A stretch of 64,000 nucleotides of DNA, from NCBI GenBank assembly GCA_024734555.1, contig JANPWX010000638.1, positions 124,001-188,000 on the forward strand. Direction: 5' to 3'. A program made the position numbers and the translations under genes. Origin of the DNA: Trochalopteron elliotii (taxonomy: Eukaryota > Chordata > Aves > Passeriformes > Leiothrichidae). Positions 61,546 through 64,000 of this stretch are shown here, piece after piece; positions within the stretch are counted from its first letter, which is position 1, and each line of letters starts with the position of its first letter. Under the pieces are notes generated by a model. The model did not search any database. It was given only the letters and a program-made list of their open reading frames with translations, and was not told the DNA's origin.

Positions 61546-62607
61546 TGTGTTGGTTTTGTTCGGCCTGGTTTTTGGTAGTGGGGGGGCCATAGAGGTGGCT
61601 TTTGTGAGAAGCTGCTGGAAGTTTCCACCATGTCCGGCAGAGCCAACCCCTGATGGCTCTGAAGATGGATGTGCTGCTGGCCAAAGCTGGGCCAATTGGA
61701 GAGGTTGGTAATGACTCTGTGATGACATATTTAAGAAGAAAATCAAAACAAAGTGGGCACAATAGTTTTTTCTTCTAGTCAGAGAAGAGAAGGAGGTGAG
61801 AACATGTGAGGGAAAACAACATGGAGACACCAAGATCAGAGGAGAAGGAGGAGGAGGAGGTGGTGCTCCAGGCACTGGAACCAAGATTCCTCTGGAGGCC
61901 ATGGTGATGACCATGGTGAAGCAGGCTGTCCCCCTGCAGCCCATGGGGATCCCCAGGGGATGCAGAGATCCACCTGCAGCCCGTGGGGGAGGTGCCAATG
62001 CCAGAGGCTGTGATCCAGTGGAGAACCCGGTGGAGAGAGAGGGCCCCTGCTCCCAGGCTTGAGCAGCCTGTCCTTGGAGGACTGCATCCCGTGGAAGAGT
62101 GACCCATGCCACAGCAGTTTTGGGAGGACTGTTTGACCGTGGGAGCGACTCACGTTGCAGCAGTTTTGGGCGGACTGCTGCTTGTGAGAGTGGACCCACC
62201 CTGGAGAAGTTCACAGAGAACTGTCTCCTGTGGGAGGGACCCCACAGTCTCACAGGGGAAAGACTCGTCTCCCTGAGCAGCGGAAGATCATCTCGGGTGA
62301 TGAACTGACCAAACCCCCATACCCTGTCTCCCTGCCCTGTTGGTGGGAAGGAAGGAGGGGCTGGGGGAAAAAAGTGTTTTAAGGGCTTATTTTACTTCTC
62401 ATTATTCTCCTCTGACTCTGTTAGTAATAAATTCACTTTGCAACTTTAAGTTGAGCCTGTTTTGCCCTTGGAGCATTTTCTCCCGGTCCTTATCTCAATT
62501 CATGAACCCTTCATTAAATTTTCTCTCCTCTGCCCAGATGTGGCAGGGGAGGGTGAACGAGCAACTTTCATGGGTGCCTGGCATTGGGTCAGTGTCAAAC
62601 CATGACA
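61546..62607 (+). mobile_element. Solo LTR (family D, 1062 bp) in ERVL-2 pol
   Basis: It begins TGTGTTGGTTTTG and ends AAACCATGACA. Flanks ACCAC (61541-61545) and CCCAC (62608-62612) agree at four of five bases. TATA-like 'tatttaagaag' lies at about 61728 and AATAAA at about 62427. Its first 300 bases match the minus strand of 15833-15500. pol continues after it ('ctccaactgaaaaggag'). Confidence 0.88.
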
Positions 62608-64000
62608 CCCACTATACTCCAACTGAAAAGGAGATAGTGGCAGCTTATCAAGGGGTCTGAGCCACTTTGGAAGTGATTGGCACTGAAGCACAGCTCCTCC
62701 TGGCACCCCAACTCCCAGTGATGGGCTGGATGTTCAAAGGGGGGGGCTCCTCTGCACATCATGCAACTGATGCTACATGGAGTAAGTGGGTCCCACTGAT
62801 CACACAGTGAGCTCCAATTGATGCCATGATGATTTTTGCCTTTTCTTTTTTATATACCTTTTATGTATTCTCAATATCTTTAGCATGCATACTTGTAATT
62901 CTATAAGCCTGATATCTTAACATAGTCCTGGTATTCTACTAGGCCAGAAAACCAAACATCCTAAAGGCCTCACAGTTGAAGGCTGGAAAGCCTTACACTA
63001 TCTTGAAAAACCAAGGCCCCCTCTAGAACATAATCTGCAAACTAAGATTAGGCCCATCTGGGGAGAAATACTTTAAAATAGAGAAATGCCATGCCATTCA
63101 TTTAAACCTCTCATTAAAACATCTTTGTTAGATACACTAATTTACAAAGTCTATAAAATTATATATGTGATCTACCGTGGGTGTGCATTTTGGCGTATTC
63201 CACCTTGATGAATTGTTGCACCATAAAGATCCTTATTAATACCAAGGTAAAAACCCTTTTATCCCTTAACCATGTCTGGCTCTTAATTCTAAGACCAAGG
63301 AAAAGGCATCACAGTAAGAAACCCCAGTCATCCAGGAATCTTGGAAGTGATCATGAACGGGCCAGAAGGCAAGGGTTTTATAAAGTCACCAGAGGAGAAG
63401 GTGACGTGCTGAAGAGGCCCCACTATATAATAAATTACAAGAAAGAGAGAAGCAATATGCCTTTTTTACTGTTGAGTCCTTCTGTCTTGTGGGAAAGCAC
63501 TGGAGATGGAAAGCAGCTATATGGAATCTTGCATGACAAGTCACAGAAACTGCTGAAGGGGAGGGTGAGTCAAAGTCAGTTTGCAGAGGTAAAACTCATC
63601 CAGTTGGCCTTAGACATTGCTGAATGAGAGAAATGGCCAATACTTTGTTTCTATACTGATTCATGGATGGTGGCAAATGCCCTGTGGGGGTGGTTGAAGC
63701 AATGGAAGCAGAAAAACTGGCAGCACAGGGGTAAAGCCATCTGGGCTGCTACATTATGGAAAGATATTGTCGCCCTGATCTTTTTCAGCCTTCTGATGTT
63801 TGCATTTTTGTAGTGGAGTTTCTCACAGATTTTCAGGTAAACAAAGTGATATTTACATTCCTCTATGGAGGAGGGACAATTGATGGACTTCTAGTTTGAC
63901 CAGTGTGGTGGGAGAGTGGTTGGGTTATTCAGTTTTGAAGGAAGTCAGCAATGCTGCTTTGTTTCATCTGCTGAAGTCCCTGTGGTGTGCCATTCAGGCC
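62608..64000 (+). pseudogene. RNase H/pol continuation (ERVL-2)
   Basis: 'PTEKEIVAAYQG' resumes at 62620. 63318-63400 and 63575-63780 read RNase H-like words ('FAEVKLIQLALDIAE', 'FYTDSWMVANALWGWL') shared with ERVL-1. About 490 bases at 62829-63315 do not fit and may be another inserted LTR (T-rich start, 'ccttattaat' near the end). Integrase would follow beyond the window. Confidence 0.7.

Larger units (their letters stand above)
57518..64000 (+). mobile_element. ERVL-like provirus 2 (ERVL-2), running off the window
   Basis: 5' LTR 57518-57991, primer site 58000-58017, gag (to about 60050), protease/spacer (about 60300), RT (60560-61140), RT-RNase H junction (about 61430-61540), interrupted by LTR D, then RNase H to the window end. 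It is a close relative of ERVL-1 and on the opposite strand. Antisense to DCAF12, it lies in the long upstream intron or 5' flank. All frames are broken. Confidence 0.88.

Noticed and set aside
61357..62253. 298-codon minus-strand open frame
   Set aside because: Antisense to ERVL-2 pol and the plus-oriented LTR D, proline/serine-rich low complexity, starting and ending inside the repeat. No host homology seen.

Overview
This is a vertebrate nuclear window, almost certainly from a bird and probably a passerine. The evidence is CR1 LINE copies on both strands, several long-terminal-repeat (LTR) families of avian type, and a multi-exon host gene with canonical GT/AG introns. Retroelements make up roughly half of the sequence. 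The one host gene I can support is DCAF12, a WD-repeat substrate receptor of the CRL4 ubiquitin ligase. Its last seven coding exons lie on the minus strand between 56723 and 40850, and its 5' exons lie beyond the window or are not recognisable.

Layout. 1-12150: a compound endogenous retrovirus (ERV) block on the minus strand. It holds a nearly complete class-I-like provirus (4824-12149; LTRs 637 bp each, tRNA-His-type primer site, gag start, integrase, env) joined to the 5' half of a second provirus (about 1298-4823; Arg-like primer site, gag, reverse transcriptase, RNase H). An inverted, near-identical LTR fragment adjoins an assembly gap at 734-1297. 12150-35670: intergenic DNA packed with nested elements: a CR1 split by a long LTR, itself split by another LTR; a CR1 tail split by a 621-bp solo LTR; a 327-bp solo LTR with a 6-bp target duplication; and several 1.2-2 kb LTRs of one related group. 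35670-40849: mostly unique sequence 3' of DCAF12, with a 69-bp-arm inverted repeat and a 621-bp solo LTR. 40850-56723: DCAF12, with a solo LTR in one intron and a complete 5.3-kb ERVL-like provirus in another. 57518-64000: a second ERVL-like provirus on the plus strand, interrupted by other LTRs and running off the window.

Main points. (1) The DCAF12 exon at 46924-47084 lacks two bases, which breaks the frame. Exon-phase arithmetic supports this without outside data. Degenerate W-linked gametolog, assembly error and real allele are all possible. (2) The two ERVL copies each received an unrelated LTR insertion within about 7 bp of the same homologous position in pol. (3) Near-identical inverted LTR halves surround a 4-kb ERV segment and coincide with the only large gap. 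(4) A tRNA-like A-box/B-box unit sits in the leader of one provirus. (5) An env transmembrane ORF of 307 codons stays open inside an otherwise broken provirus.

Limits: family names are my own letters, most element edges are approximate unless a target-site duplication is cited, and all homology is by reading, without database searches. I found no prokaryote-style system, CRISPR array or novel multi-gene locus.
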